64,000 bases of DNA, from positions 62,001 to 126,000 of the forward strand of contig NZ_JACHGF010000008.1 of the NCBI RefSeq assembly GCF_014202275.1, read 5' to 3'. The position numbers and the translations under genes were made by a program. The notes beneath the pieces are model-generated. The model had not been told where the DNA came from and did no database searches. It saw only the letters and a program-made list of their open reading frames with translations. Origin of the DNA: Rhabdobacter roseus (GTDB taxonomy: Bacteria; Bacteroidota; Bacteroidia; Cytophagales; Spirosomataceae). Shown here piece after piece: positions 39,613 through 47,524 of this stretch. Positions within the stretch are counted from its first letter, which is position 1. Every line of letters starts with the position of its first letter.

Positions 39613-40290
39613 CTACGCTAGGGAAGGTTTTTTCTCTAAGTTATCAAAAATATCTTCGTTAAATTCAATTAAAGACGAAATTTTTATGTCGGCCAGATCA
39701 AATTTTGGATCATGGTACTCGTAAGCCGCCGGAATGGCCACCGTGAGCATGCGGGCGGCATGAGCGGACCGCAGGCCGTTGCCCGAGTCTTCAAAGGCCA
39801 GGCAGTTTTCGGGAGCTACCCGGAGCTGGCGCGCCGCGCCGAGGTATACATCCGGAAAGGGTTTGCTACGGGCTTCCAGTACGGCCGAGTGCCAAAGCGT
39901 GAAGTACGGTAACAGATCCAGGCGGCGCAGTACGGTTTCAATGATTTCCATGGGCGAAGCTGAGGCCACGGCCAAGGGAAGGCGGCGCTTATGAAAAAAA
40001 CGAACGACCTCCACCGCACCGGGCATGGCGAGCGCGCGGCTTCCGATGCGCTCGTGGGCCAGCTCAATGATTTCGTGCTCTACCTGCTGGGTACTTTTTC
40101 CTGGCCAGGGGCTCTTTTCGTAGAATGACCGCACAAAGGCGGCGGTACCCAGGCCGGTATAGGCCTGGCAAATTTCGTCGGTGAGCGCAATGCCCAGCGG
40201 AGCGAACACTTCAATGGCTACCTCCCGCCAGATGGGCTCGGAGTCGACCAGGAGGCCGTCCATATCAAATAGTGCGGCTTGTATTTTCAT
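39613..40290 (-). CDS. HAD-superfamily sugar-phosphate phosphatase (beta-phosphoglucomutase-like)
   Basis: A 225-residue HAD hydrolase with motif I FDMDGLLVDSEP (Asp9 nucleophile, Asp11 acid), motif II VASAS, the Lys in ARSKPFPDVYLGAA and motif IV FEDSGNGLRSAHAA. The cap type and sequence resemble HxpB (YniC)-type hexitol/2-deoxyglucose-6-phosphatases. It is butted directly to the upstream YciI-like stop (TAG then ATG), so they are co-translated. Confidence 0.9.
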   Translation of the reverse strand: MKIQAALFDMDGLLVDSEPIWREVAIEVFAPLGIALTDEICQAYTGLGTAAFVRSFYEKSPWPGKSTQQVEHEIIELAHERIGSRALAMPGAVEVVRFFHKRRLPLAVASASPMEIIETVLRRLDLLPYFTLWHSAVLEARSKPFPDVYLGAARQLRVAPENCLAFEDSGNGLRSAHAARMLTVAIPAAYEYHDPKFDLADIKISSLIEFNEDIFDNLEKKPSLA

Positions 40291-40578
40291 CTAAATATCG
40301 GCTTGTCGAAACGGTTTTATGTCTATTTTCTCCCATACTTGACCGGTGACGTAAGGCTCGGCGTCGAGCCATTGCCGGAGCGCCTGCTCGTGCTCAAAGT
40401 CCACCACCATCATGGAGCCGATCATGGTACCTTCGGGACTGAGCAGGGCACCGCCCATCACAAAGTGGCCGTTGGCTTTGAGCTGGCGGGCTCCTTCGAA
40501 GTGGTGCGGGCGGGCCGCCAGGCGTCGGTCCAGGGCTTGCTCGTCGGTGAAGTCGTAGGCGTGCAGTACGTAAAGCAT
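40291..40578 (-). CDS. YciI-family protein
   Basis: A 95-residue protein of the YCII ferredoxin-like family (MLYVLHAYDFTDEQALDRRLAARPHHFEGARQLKANGHFVMGGALLSPEGTMIGSMMVVDFEHEQALRQWLDAEPYV). Members have a conserved His-Asp pair and an uncertain enzymatic role. It is the first gene of the four-gene cluster. Confidence 0.9.
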   Translation of the reverse strand: MLYVLHAYDFTDEQALDRRLAARPHHFEGARQLKANGHFVMGGALLSPEGTMIGSMMVVDFEHEQALRQWLDAEPYVTGQVWEKIDIKPFRQADI

Positions 40579-40651
40579 AGGATGAAAAGTCGACTATTTC
40601 TTTAGAACAAATAAGAAGAAAATAAGAGCCAGGGAGGTGCAACTATTTTTA

Positions 40652-42202
40652 TTAGGTGTGGCGTTTCATGCGCAAATAAACCCCGTTGGTCCAGCCAAAG
40701 CCTTCCTGCACTTCGTATTCGCCACCGGTTGCTTCCAGGTAGGTGTTGGCTACATTGTATTTTTCCATTATTTTTCCCGTATGCTTAAATTCTTTTTCGA
40801 TCAACGAAAGCCAGTTGGTACGGAGCCGATAGGCCGAGCGTGCAAAGTGGTAGTTGCGCAGCCCTTTGTAGGCAATCCACTGCAGGGGTGCCCAGCCGTT
40901 GGGAAGGTCCCACTGCTGGCCCGTGTGGGTGAGGGTAGTCATGAGCCCGCCCGACCGCATGAAGTTTAGCCGCAGGTAGGCGTTGACAAAACGCGCCTGC
41001 CGGGGCTTGGCCAGCCGGAAGAAAAGGGGAAAAGTACCCGCCAGGGTAAAGTGGTGCGTAGGTTTCCGGACCACGAAATCGTAGTCCATGAAGTAGTTTC
41101 GGGCCGGGTCCCAGAAGTACTTCTGGATGGCTTCGCTGCGGTCGCTGGCTTTTTTTTCGTAGTGGTGAAAAAGATCGTACTGCTCGCTGAGCTGGTAGGT
41201 TTCGGCCAGGGTGTACTCCAGGTGGTACAGGAGGCAGTTGAGATCCACGGGCAAAATATCCGTGGTGTGGGTCGAGGCAAAATCTTTGCCTTCGGCGTAC
41301 CAGCGGCTGCTGAAGTCCCAGCCCGACTCGGCCGCGGCCCGGATGTGTCGGTAAAGTACCTCGGGCGGGGTGCCGTACTTTTCCTGCGCTTCCTGCGCCA
41401 GCTCCACGTCTTCGTGGTACGACTCCGGCCGGGGCAGGGGTTTGTCGTCCCAGTAGCGGTTGAGGTAGGTACCTTCGGCCAGGCGCACCACCCGGCGGTG
41501 GGCGGGGGCGTCCTCGGTGAGGCGGTCGAAGCCTTCCATCCAGTAGTTGTATTCCTGCTGCATTTGGGGAAGGTACTTCACCAGTACTTTGGTACCCTCC
41601 ATTTCGCTAAACAAACGCACCATCATGGAAAAAAACGGCGGCTGCGAGCGGCTGAGGTAGTAGGTGCGGTTGCCGGTAGGTACGTGCCCAAACTGGTCGA
41701 TGAGGTACGCAAAGTTGCGGATCATGTTTTCGATCAGGTCCACGCGCCCGCACTCTTTGAGCCCCAGCATGGTAAAGTAGCTGTCCCAGTAGTAAATTTC
41801 CCGAAACCGCCCCCCCGGCACCACGTAAGGCTCCGGTAGCGGCAGCAGCGAGCCACCCCGCACCTGATTTTCGGGACGGCGCGTCAGGAAGGGCCACAGC
41901 TGCCGGATGTACTCTTCGGCGGTCGGGACGTTTCCCTGGGGCTCAAACTCGGCCTTGGTTTCGAGGGGGATTTCAAAATGGCTCTTGACAAACTGCTTCA
42001 GGTCGAAGTCGGGCTGGTACTTTTCGTGAAAGTACTTTTCAATGATCAGGGCCGGGTCGGAGATCGGTACGCTATCGGCAAAGGTCTTGGAATCGGGAAA
42101 AATGACCGCCATCTGAACATCCTTAAAAAAAGTACCGAAAAGGTCGTCGGGTGAACTTAACGACTGACCCAGCGAGACATGAGAGGCGAATGATCCGTAC
42201 AA
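40652..42202 (-). CDS. treF: Trehalase (GH37)
   Basis: A 516-residue inverting enzyme splitting trehalose into two glucoses. Both family signatures are present: PGGRFREIYYWDSYF (residues 129-143) and QWDLPNGWAPLQW near residue 440. No signal peptide is seen, which suggests a cytoplasmic, TreF-like enzyme. The frame starts at TTG 42202; the conserved N-terminal part (LFGTFFKDVQMAVIFPDSKTFADSVP) needs a start upstream of the first internal ATG, so the TTG is likely. The GH63-like glucosidase at 31286 may act on related alpha-glucosides. Confidence 0.93.
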   Translation of the reverse strand: MYGSFASHVSLGQSLSSPDDLFGTFFKDVQMAVIFPDSKTFADSVPISDPALIIEKYFHEKYQPDFDLKQFVKSHFEIPLETKAEFEPQGNVPTAEEYIRQLWPFLTRRPENQVRGGSLLPLPEPYVVPGGRFREIYYWDSYFTMLGLKECGRVDLIENMIRNFAYLIDQFGHVPTGNRTYYLSRSQPPFFSMMVRLFSEMEGTKVLVKYLPQMQQEYNYWMEGFDRLTEDAPAHRRVVRLAEGTYLNRYWDDKPLPRPESYHEDVELAQEAQEKYGTPPEVLYRHIRAAAESGWDFSSRWYAEGKDFASTHTTDILPVDLNCLLYHLEYTLAETYQLSEQYDLFHHYEKKASDRSEAIQKYFWDPARNYFMDYDFVVRKPTHHFTLAGTFPLFFRLAKPRQARFVNAYLRLNFMRSGGLMTTLTHTGQQWDLPNGWAPLQWIAYKGLRNYHFARSAYRLRTNWLSLIEKEFKHTGKIMEKYNVANTYLEATGGEYEVQEGFGWTNGVYLRMKRHT

Positions 42203-42394
42203 ATCAGGAGGTTTTTAATCAAACATACTTTCCAACAAACATACACTAACTCCTATAAAAACGTGTATGTACATATAAAGTTATTTAATAATGGCGCTTT
42301 TAAGCAGGATTTGAACGTACAGGTACCCTTCAAACCCCTGCTTGAAAGTACCCCGAGCCGGGATGATGCGGATGATAAGTCGGAAAGCAGGTAG

Positions 42395-43468
42395 TTAAAA
42401 CAGGGGTAGTTGTCCGTTTTTGACGCGGCGAAAATCCTGGGTATTCAGCTCCAGGGGTACTTTATTGAGGCCAAACTTGTGGCAGAAAAGCCGGAACTGG
42501 TTCCGAATGATGTCGGCCCTCGGGCCTTCGCCCGCCATGCGCGTACCAAAGCGGCTGTCGCCCACCTGGCCGCCGTGGCACTCGCTGATCTGGTTCCAGA
42601 CTTTCTTGGCCCGGTCGGGGAAGGCCTTGTGCAGCCAGTCGTGGAAGAGGGGCTCCAGTGCGCCGTTGAGCCGGACGATGGTGTAGCCCGCCCACTGCGC
42701 GCCCGCTTCGGCGGCGGCTTTTAGCACGTCGTGGCTGTGGGTGTCGTTGAGGCCGGGAATGATGGGCGCGTTCATGAGCCCCACCGGCACGCCCTGGCCG
42801 GCCAGGGTTTCAAGTACCTTTAGCCGCTTGCGGTAGGTGGCGGTGCGGGGTTCGAGCTTGAGGCGCAGGGTTTCGTCGAGCGAGGTGATGGACGAAAACA
42901 CGCACACCAGCCGCCGGGCGGCCAGCTCCTGCAACAAATCGAGGTCGCGCAGGATGAGGGCATTCTTGCTAATGATCCCGACCGGATTGCGGTACTCCAG
43001 GCAAATTTCGAGCAGCTTGCGCGTGATGCCCATCTCGCGCTCGATGGGCTGGTAGCAGTCGGTATTACCCGAGAGCGAAATGGAAGCCGGTTGCCAGTTT
43101 TTGTTGTCGAAGAACTTGCGCAGCAGCTCGGGCGCATTTTTCTTCACCACGATCCGGCTCTCGAAGTCGAGCCCGGCGCTGTAGCCCCAGTACTCGTGGG
43201 TGGGGCGGGCGTAGCAGTAGATGCAGCCGTGCTCGCAGCCCTGGTACGGATTGGCCGAGTAGGCCATGCCCACGTCGGGGCTCTTCACCTTGTTGACGAG
43301 CGTACGGCTGTCGTCGTAGATGTAGGCCGTCTGGCGTACTTCCTGCTCCCAGTCGTCGATGCCCTCCACGTGCTCCTGCACGTATTCCCCGGCCAGAAAC
43401 CGGTTCTTGGGGTTGTACTGCGCCCCGCGCCCTTTCTCAAAGCGGTCGTTGGCTTCCTGATTGATCAT
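42395..43468 (-). CDS. PA0069-family radical SAM protein
   Basis: A 357-residue radical SAM protein with the cluster motif CEHGCIYCYARPTHEYWGYSAGLDFESRIVVK (CxxxCxYC). The remaining pattern (SGNTDCYQPIEREMGITRKLLEICLEYRNPVGIISKN, NAPIIPGLND) is that of the SplB-related PA0069/Rv2578c group. The reaction is not known with certainty. An inverted repeat lies just upstream of the start. Confidence 0.92.
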   Translation of the reverse strand: MINQEANDRFEKGRGAQYNPKNRFLAGEYVQEHVEGIDDWEQEVRQTAYIYDDSRTLVNKVKSPDVGMAYSANPYQGCEHGCIYCYARPTHEYWGYSAGLDFESRIVVKKNAPELLRKFFDNKNWQPASISLSGNTDCYQPIEREMGITRKLLEICLEYRNPVGIISKNALILRDLDLLQELAARRLVCVFSSITSLDETLRLKLEPRTATYRKRLKVLETLAGQGVPVGLMNAPIIPGLNDTHSHDVLKAAAEAGAQWAGYTIVRLNGALEPLFHDWLHKAFPDRAKKVWNQISECHGGQVGDSRFGTRMAGEGPRADIIRNQFRLFCHKFGLNKVPLELNTQDFRRVKNGQLPLF

Positions 43469-43476
43469 GTAGCGCT

Positions 43477-43518
43477 ATTTACCAAATGAATGATATAAGT
43501 ATATTGTATTTGGTAAAT
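43477..43518. promoter_or_regulatory. Inverted repeat upstream of the radical SAM gene
   Basis: ATTTACCAAAT (43477-43487) and ATTTGGTAAAT (43508-43518) are perfect 11-base inverted repeats with centres 31 bases apart, about three helical turns, in very AT-rich DNA. The left arm ends 8 bases from the start codon. It could be a repressor operator or a leader hairpin. Confidence 0.5.
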
Positions 43519-43557
43519 GTATGACAAATAAATATTATATCGTATAAAAGTACCTTT

Positions 43558-44895
43558 CTATTTACTGAATAAATTCAGCGCTGCTACGCTCATGGCTTTT
43601 ACGCCGGTTTTGATGGTAGGCTCGGGCACGGGAGCAAAGTAGGGTGAGTGTAGGGAAGGTAGTTGCTCGTTTTTTTCCTTCGCGTTTCGGATGGTTTCTT
43701 CGGCCAAAGTACCCAGCCAGAACATACAGATAGGTACCTGGTTGTCGAGCGCAAAGCGGCTGAAGTCTTCACCTACCATGTAGGGCTCCATCTCCACGAC
43801 CTTGTCTTCGCCGAAGGTACTTTTAAATACCCCCACCAGCCGCTGCGTGAGCGCGGGGTCGTTGACGGTGGCGGGCGTCATGGGGTCACGTAGGGAAATG
43901 ATAGGTAGTTTGTCGTCGGGTAGTCCGGCGGCGCGGGCCAGGTTGTCGCTGAGGCGACGAATGGTCTGGTGGGTTTTTTGGCGTACTTCGTCGGAGTAGG
44001 AGCGGAGCGTGAGCTGGAGTTTCACCTCGTCCGGAATGATGTTGTGCACGGTACCGCCGTGGATGGACCCGACCGTCACCACGGCGGGCTCGATGGGGTT
44101 GAGGCTGCGGCTCACGATGGTCTGGTAAGCCAGGATCAGCTGGGCGCTCAGCACCACCGGGTCGATGGTGGTATGCGGCGCGGCCCCATGGCCACCCTGC
44201 CCCCGCACGGTGATGTCCATCATGTCCACGCTGGCCATAAAAGCCCCCGCGCGGTAGCCCAAGGTACCGGCGGGCAGGAAGGAGTTGTCGTGCAGGGCAA
44301 TGGCGAAGTCGGGCTGGGGCGCGAAGTCGAACAGCCCGGCCTTGAGCATGAGGTCGGCCCCGAAGCCGTTTTCCTCCGCCGACTGCGCCACCATCACCAG
44401 GGTACCTTTCCACTGGTTTTTGAGCTCCACGAGCATCCGGGCCGTCCCCACAAAAACCGTCATGTGGATGTCGTGGCCGCAGGCGTGCATGATGTTCACC
44501 TCATTCCCGGCGGCGTTGATGCCGCGCGCGCGGCTGGCGTAGGGCAGGCCCGTTTTTTCTTCGAGCGGCAGCGCGTCCATGTCGGTTCGGATGAGGACCG
44601 TGGGGCCGGGGCCGTTTTTAAGTACCCCTACCACGCCGTGCGCGCCCATTTTTTCTTTTACCGTAAAACCCAGACTTTTCAGCTCCGCGGCCATGCGGGC
44701 GGCCGTTTTTTCTTCCTGCAACGACAACTCCGGCTGCTGGTGCAGCTCTTTGTACAACGTACCCAGGCTAGGGTACTGCTGCTGGATGAAGGCGTCGATC
44801 TGGCGGAGCGGCGGGGTACTTTGAGCCAAGGTACCTTGGGCAATCAGACTCAGAAAAAGCAGAAACAGGTACCTGGAGCAGCGGAAAGAATGCAT
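43558..44895 (-). CDS. Exported M20-family amidohydrolase
   Basis: The ATG at 44895 opens a signal peptide (MHSFRCSRYLFLLFLSLIAQGTLAQ), giving 445 residues; the longer frame to 45132 has no coding character. It matches the IAA-amino-acid/hippurate hydrolase branch of M20D: LHQQPELSLQEEKTAARM, RTDMDALPLEEKTGLPYAS, HACGHDIHMTVFVG, QSAEENGFGADLML, dimerisation domain GQGGHGAAPHTTIDPV, and MVGEDFSRFA. It would remove amino acids from N-acyl conjugates in the periplasm. The substrate is not known. Confidence 0.92.
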   Translation of the reverse strand: MHSFRCSRYLFLLFLSLIAQGTLAQSTPPLRQIDAFIQQQYPSLGTLYKELHQQPELSLQEEKTAARMAAELKSLGFTVKEKMGAHGVVGVLKNGPGPTVLIRTDMDALPLEEKTGLPYASRARGINAAGNEVNIMHACGHDIHMTVFVGTARMLVELKNQWKGTLVMVAQSAEENGFGADLMLKAGLFDFAPQPDFAIALHDNSFLPAGTLGYRAGAFMASVDMMDITVRGQGGHGAAPHTTIDPVVLSAQLILAYQTIVSRSLNPIEPAVVTVGSIHGGTVHNIIPDEVKLQLTLRSYSDEVRQKTHQTIRRLSDNLARAAGLPDDKLPIISLRDPMTPATVNDPALTQRLVGVFKSTFGEDKVVEMEPYMVGEDFSRFALDNQVPICMFWLGTLAEETIRNAKEKNEQLPSLHSPYFAPVPEPTIKTGVKAMSVAALNLFSK

Positions 44896-45008
44896 ACGAA
44901 GCGTCGTTGGGGAAATGGTCGTTTTGTCGGTAAAGTACCTCCAAGGTACTAAAAAACGCGTCAGGTTGTAGCCGGGAGGCCGATGAAGTACCTTATTTGA
45001 CAAGGCAA

Positions 45009-45479
45009 TCACCGGATCACGTCCGTGTCGACGGGCAGGTACCCCAGGTGGCGGCTGAGCGAAAGTACCTGCCCCTTGTGGTGAAACTCGTGCGTGACGA
45101 CGTGCGTAAACAGTTTCAGCGGCGGCACCCAATGGGTACTTCCGTCGCGGTCGAAGCTGATTTCAGTGACGGCCTGTTCGTCCAGGTACCTCAAAAACTC
45201 CGAAACCAGGGCATCCACCGACGCGTACACCAGCGTTACGTCGGCCATGGTAGTGACGGCTTCGTAGGGCGTAAAGGCCAGGTCTTTTTTTAGGCCGTGC
45301 TTCCCGATCCAGAATTCGTATACATTGGCCACGTGGACGAGCAAATTCCGGATGCTCCCCCGGCCAAAGGTGCTGTTTTCTTGTACGAAATCCGCCGGGG
45401 CCAGGGTACCGCAATAGTCCAAAAGTACCTGCCGCGATTCTTGTACCCACTCGTACTGCTGCGCTGGATCGATGGTCAT
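45009..45479 (-). CDS. DinB-family protein
   Basis: A 156-residue four-helix-bundle protein; start ATG 45479 (MTIDPAQQYEWVQESRQVLLDYCGTLAP). The three metal-binding His positions fit HVANVYEFWIG and HVVTHEFHHKGQVLSLSRHLGY. DinB proteins are thiol transferases or unknown. A decayed copy of its 5' end is found at 50956-51003 (separate entry). Confidence 0.88.
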   Translation of the reverse strand: MTIDPAQQYEWVQESRQVLLDYCGTLAPADFVQENSTFGRGSIRNLLVHVANVYEFWIGKHGLKKDLAFTPYEAVTTMADVTLVYASVDALVSEFLRYLDEQAVTEISFDRDGSTHWVPPLKLFTHVVTHEFHHKGQVLSLSRHLGYLPVDTDVIR

Positions 45480-45560
45480 GGGGAAGTAGGGTTTAGTTTT
45501 TTGCCAATATAAAAATACTGGTTGTTGGCTAATGGCTGCTTGTAAGTACCTTGATGCCTC

Positions 45561-45588
45561 GGGTCCGGTGGGGACACCGGCCACGGAT
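45561..45588. repeat. C hairpin, copy 1
   Basis: GGTCCGGTG, loop GGGA, CACCGGCCAC then GGATC. A 6-bp core stem is extended imperfectly. It is the leftmost copy of the repeat family and lies about 80 bases upstream of the DinB start. Confidence 0.8.
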
Positions 45589-45736
45589 CTGGTATTCTAT
45601 TTCGTGTAAAATTAAGTCATTGATTATTGTTTTTGTCTCACCGCAATAAACAGCACTTAAATGTTGAGTTGTGATACAGCCGTATTCGTCAATTTCGATA
45701 TGTCATTTGGTCTCGAAAGTTGCCATTAAAATGGCA

Positions 45737-45868
45737 CATAACGGCTGGGGTATTTGTGAAGGCAGGGCATTTGAAATACGTCTGCCGAATTTATGCACAG
45801 AAGCTGATAGAAGTACAAATGTTTAATTACTTACGTCAGCCCTGCTTTAACAAATACCATGTTAGCAC
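45737..45868. repeat. attC-like imperfect palindrome
   Basis: Arms pair GGTATTTGT (45749-45757) with ACAAATACC (45850-45858) and GCAGGGC (45762-45768) with GCCCTGC (45839-45845), with unpaired bases between. The outer ends read ATAACGG and TGTTAGCACC, so the structure is bounded by AAC (45740-45742) and GTT (45861-45863), the invariant triplets of integron attC sites. The TGTTAGCACCA at its right end recurs inverted at 46991-47001, on the other side of the following gene. Confidence 0.5.
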
Positions 45869-45916
45869 CAGTTTCTCTAATTGTCTGCTTGTCAACTTTG
45901 AATTATTGGCTATTTC

Positions 45917-46972
45917 CTAAAAACATGTAAAAGTTTTTCCATCGTACATGCACAATTCAGTATTTCTTGATCCTATCCATATGTTTCCTGATTTATCTTC
46001 AAAAATATTCCACACATCGTTGTTTCTAAGTCCATCTTTGGTAGTAAAACAAGCGTAAGATTTTCCATCGAATCGGCAAATGCCACGACCACCACCACCA
46101 AACCAAAGATTACCTTTTTTGTCTTCGACAATTCGAGTAATAGGACTGATAGTCCCAGTAGACAAGGCTTCAATTTTTGTAAAAGTTTTTCCATCATAAC
46201 GATAAGCACCTTGCCAACTGCTAAACCAAATATTTCCTTTGTTGTCATGTAAAGCAGGCCATGCCCAATCGTCACCATTATGTTTAAGACTGGTTAAAAT
46301 TTTACCATCATACCGAAATACCCCTTTATTTGTCCGTCCACCAAACCAAATATTACCTGCATTATCTACAAGTATTTTTTCTATGTTATGATTACTACTT
46401 AAAAAACCACCTTCGCTTTCACTAATTTTAAAATGTGTAAATGATTTGCCATCGTATATAAAAACGCCATTAATCGTGGCGAACCATAGTTGTCCGCTTT
46501 TGTCCTGCTTTATATCGAAAACAGAATGCTGTTTGTTGGAAATTTTATTAGCAGGCATATTTTTGGGTAAAGGGATATGAATTTTAGTAAATTTTTTACC
46601 ATCATAAACACTGATGCCAGCGTCCGTTCCAATCCAAATTTTTCCATTCTTATCTTCCAAAATTGACCCAACCGCATTACTATTGAGTCCATTTGTTGAT
46701 GTAAATTAAATAAATGATTTTCCGTCATATTTGTAGAGACCTTCAGCAGTAGTGCCAAACCAAAGGTTGCCTGCCTTATCCTGTAAACTACAATTTACAT
46801 TGTCTCCTGGTTGAGAATTTTGAGTTTTTAAAAATTGGGGTTGACTGTTAGTTGTTTTTTTTGATTCACTTACCTTATCTTTTTGTATATCTGTATTTGT
46901 CTGCCCGTTACAGGTATTCAAACCAAAAGTAAAGGCGAGAAATATAGTTCCATTAAATAGATGTCGTAACAT
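45917..46972 (-). pseudogene. Two-component-regulator-propeller-type lipoprotein gene, interrupted by an in-frame stop
   Basis: From the ATG at 46972 the frame encodes a lipoprotein signal (MLRHLFNGTIFLAFTFGLNTC) and the first propeller blade, then meets a TAA at 46706-46708 (YDGKSFI-stop). The same frame continues without a gap (FTSTNGLNSNAVGSILEDKNGKIW) through five or six more Reg_prop blades of the type DNAGNIWFGGRTNKGVFRYDGK to 45917. Either a nonsense mutation inactivated the gene or the stop is a sequence error. The DNA is AT-rich and I find almost no RGTACY words, unlike the neighbours. It is flanked by inverted TGTTAGCACCA motifs. Confidence 0.8.
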
Positions 46973-46990
46973 AGTACTGTTTGTTAAAAT

Positions 46991-47312
46991 TGGTGCTAAC
47001 ATTTGTATATACGAACCTAGTTTCGTGTATATCCGCTATAGTCGTAGCCATTTACAAACGACTACAACTACCCCAAGTACGTTTGTAACTAGTAGTTGAT
47101 AAGCAAAAGTGCCTACGGCTGCGTATCAAATATACTCTTTGTCCTACTAAAAGCGTAAATCCCCAGCATTTTCCTTCTAGCCCACGGATCAATAAAACGC
47201 TTTATTTTTACTGCTGCCTTTTACTATGAACTGTTTGAAGCTCTTCTGGTGCTAGCGCTCCGGTTGTCCGGCGGTCCGGCGTTCCGGTGGGGATACCGGC
47301 CACGGGATCAGC
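46991..47312. repeat. Composite intergenic element 1 (A+B+C, full length)
   Basis: Part A (47004-47180) contains two palindromic zones: TATACGAA with TTCGTGTATA, and TTACAAACG (47052-47060) with CGTTTGTAA (47080-47088). Part B (about 47189-47262) starts AATAAAACGCTTTA and ends near CTCTTCTGG. Part C (about 47263-47312) is GC-rich (TCCGGCGGTCCGGC...) and ends in the C hairpin CCGGTGGGGATACCGGCCACGGGATCA. The inverted TGGTGCTAACA (46991-47001) sits at its left edge. The same order recurs at 53611-54056. Confidence 0.75.
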
Positions 47313-47524
47313 GGTCCCGCGCTCCGGCGGGTACCTCATCCCGGATGAGGCTTTGAGAATATTGTCAGTGATCAAATACAAGTATGGGGTTTCCGTATCT
47401 ACTTTTACCGTGTCGAACAGGGCGGACGCTACGAGGGGTGTGTTGTTCTTGAATTCGCGCCCCTAAACTAGCATTAACCTGTCCGATTTTCAATAACTAT
47501 CCACTTTACTTATTTAGTGATTTT
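47313..47524. other. Spacer with possible gene remnant upstream of the fibre gene
   Basis: An open stretch near 47354-47464 on the plus strand reads like the end of a protein (IQVWGFRIYFYRVEQGGRYEG...) but has a stop just upstream and no start, so at most it is a truncated remnant. The promoter of the fibre gene probably lies in 47465-47524. Confidence 0.35.

Larger units (their letters stand above)
45480..45916. other. Intergenic region with C hairpin and attC-like palindrome
   Basis: No gene is supported. The left part holds the DinB leader and one copy of the C hairpin (45561-45588). The right part, 45737-45868, folds as a long imperfect palindrome (separate entry). A 66-codon open frame at 45720-45920 lies inside the palindrome and is not believed. 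Confidence 0.6.

Noticed and set aside
45720-45920. 66-codon open frame
   Set aside because: It lies inside the attC-like palindrome and shows no protein features.
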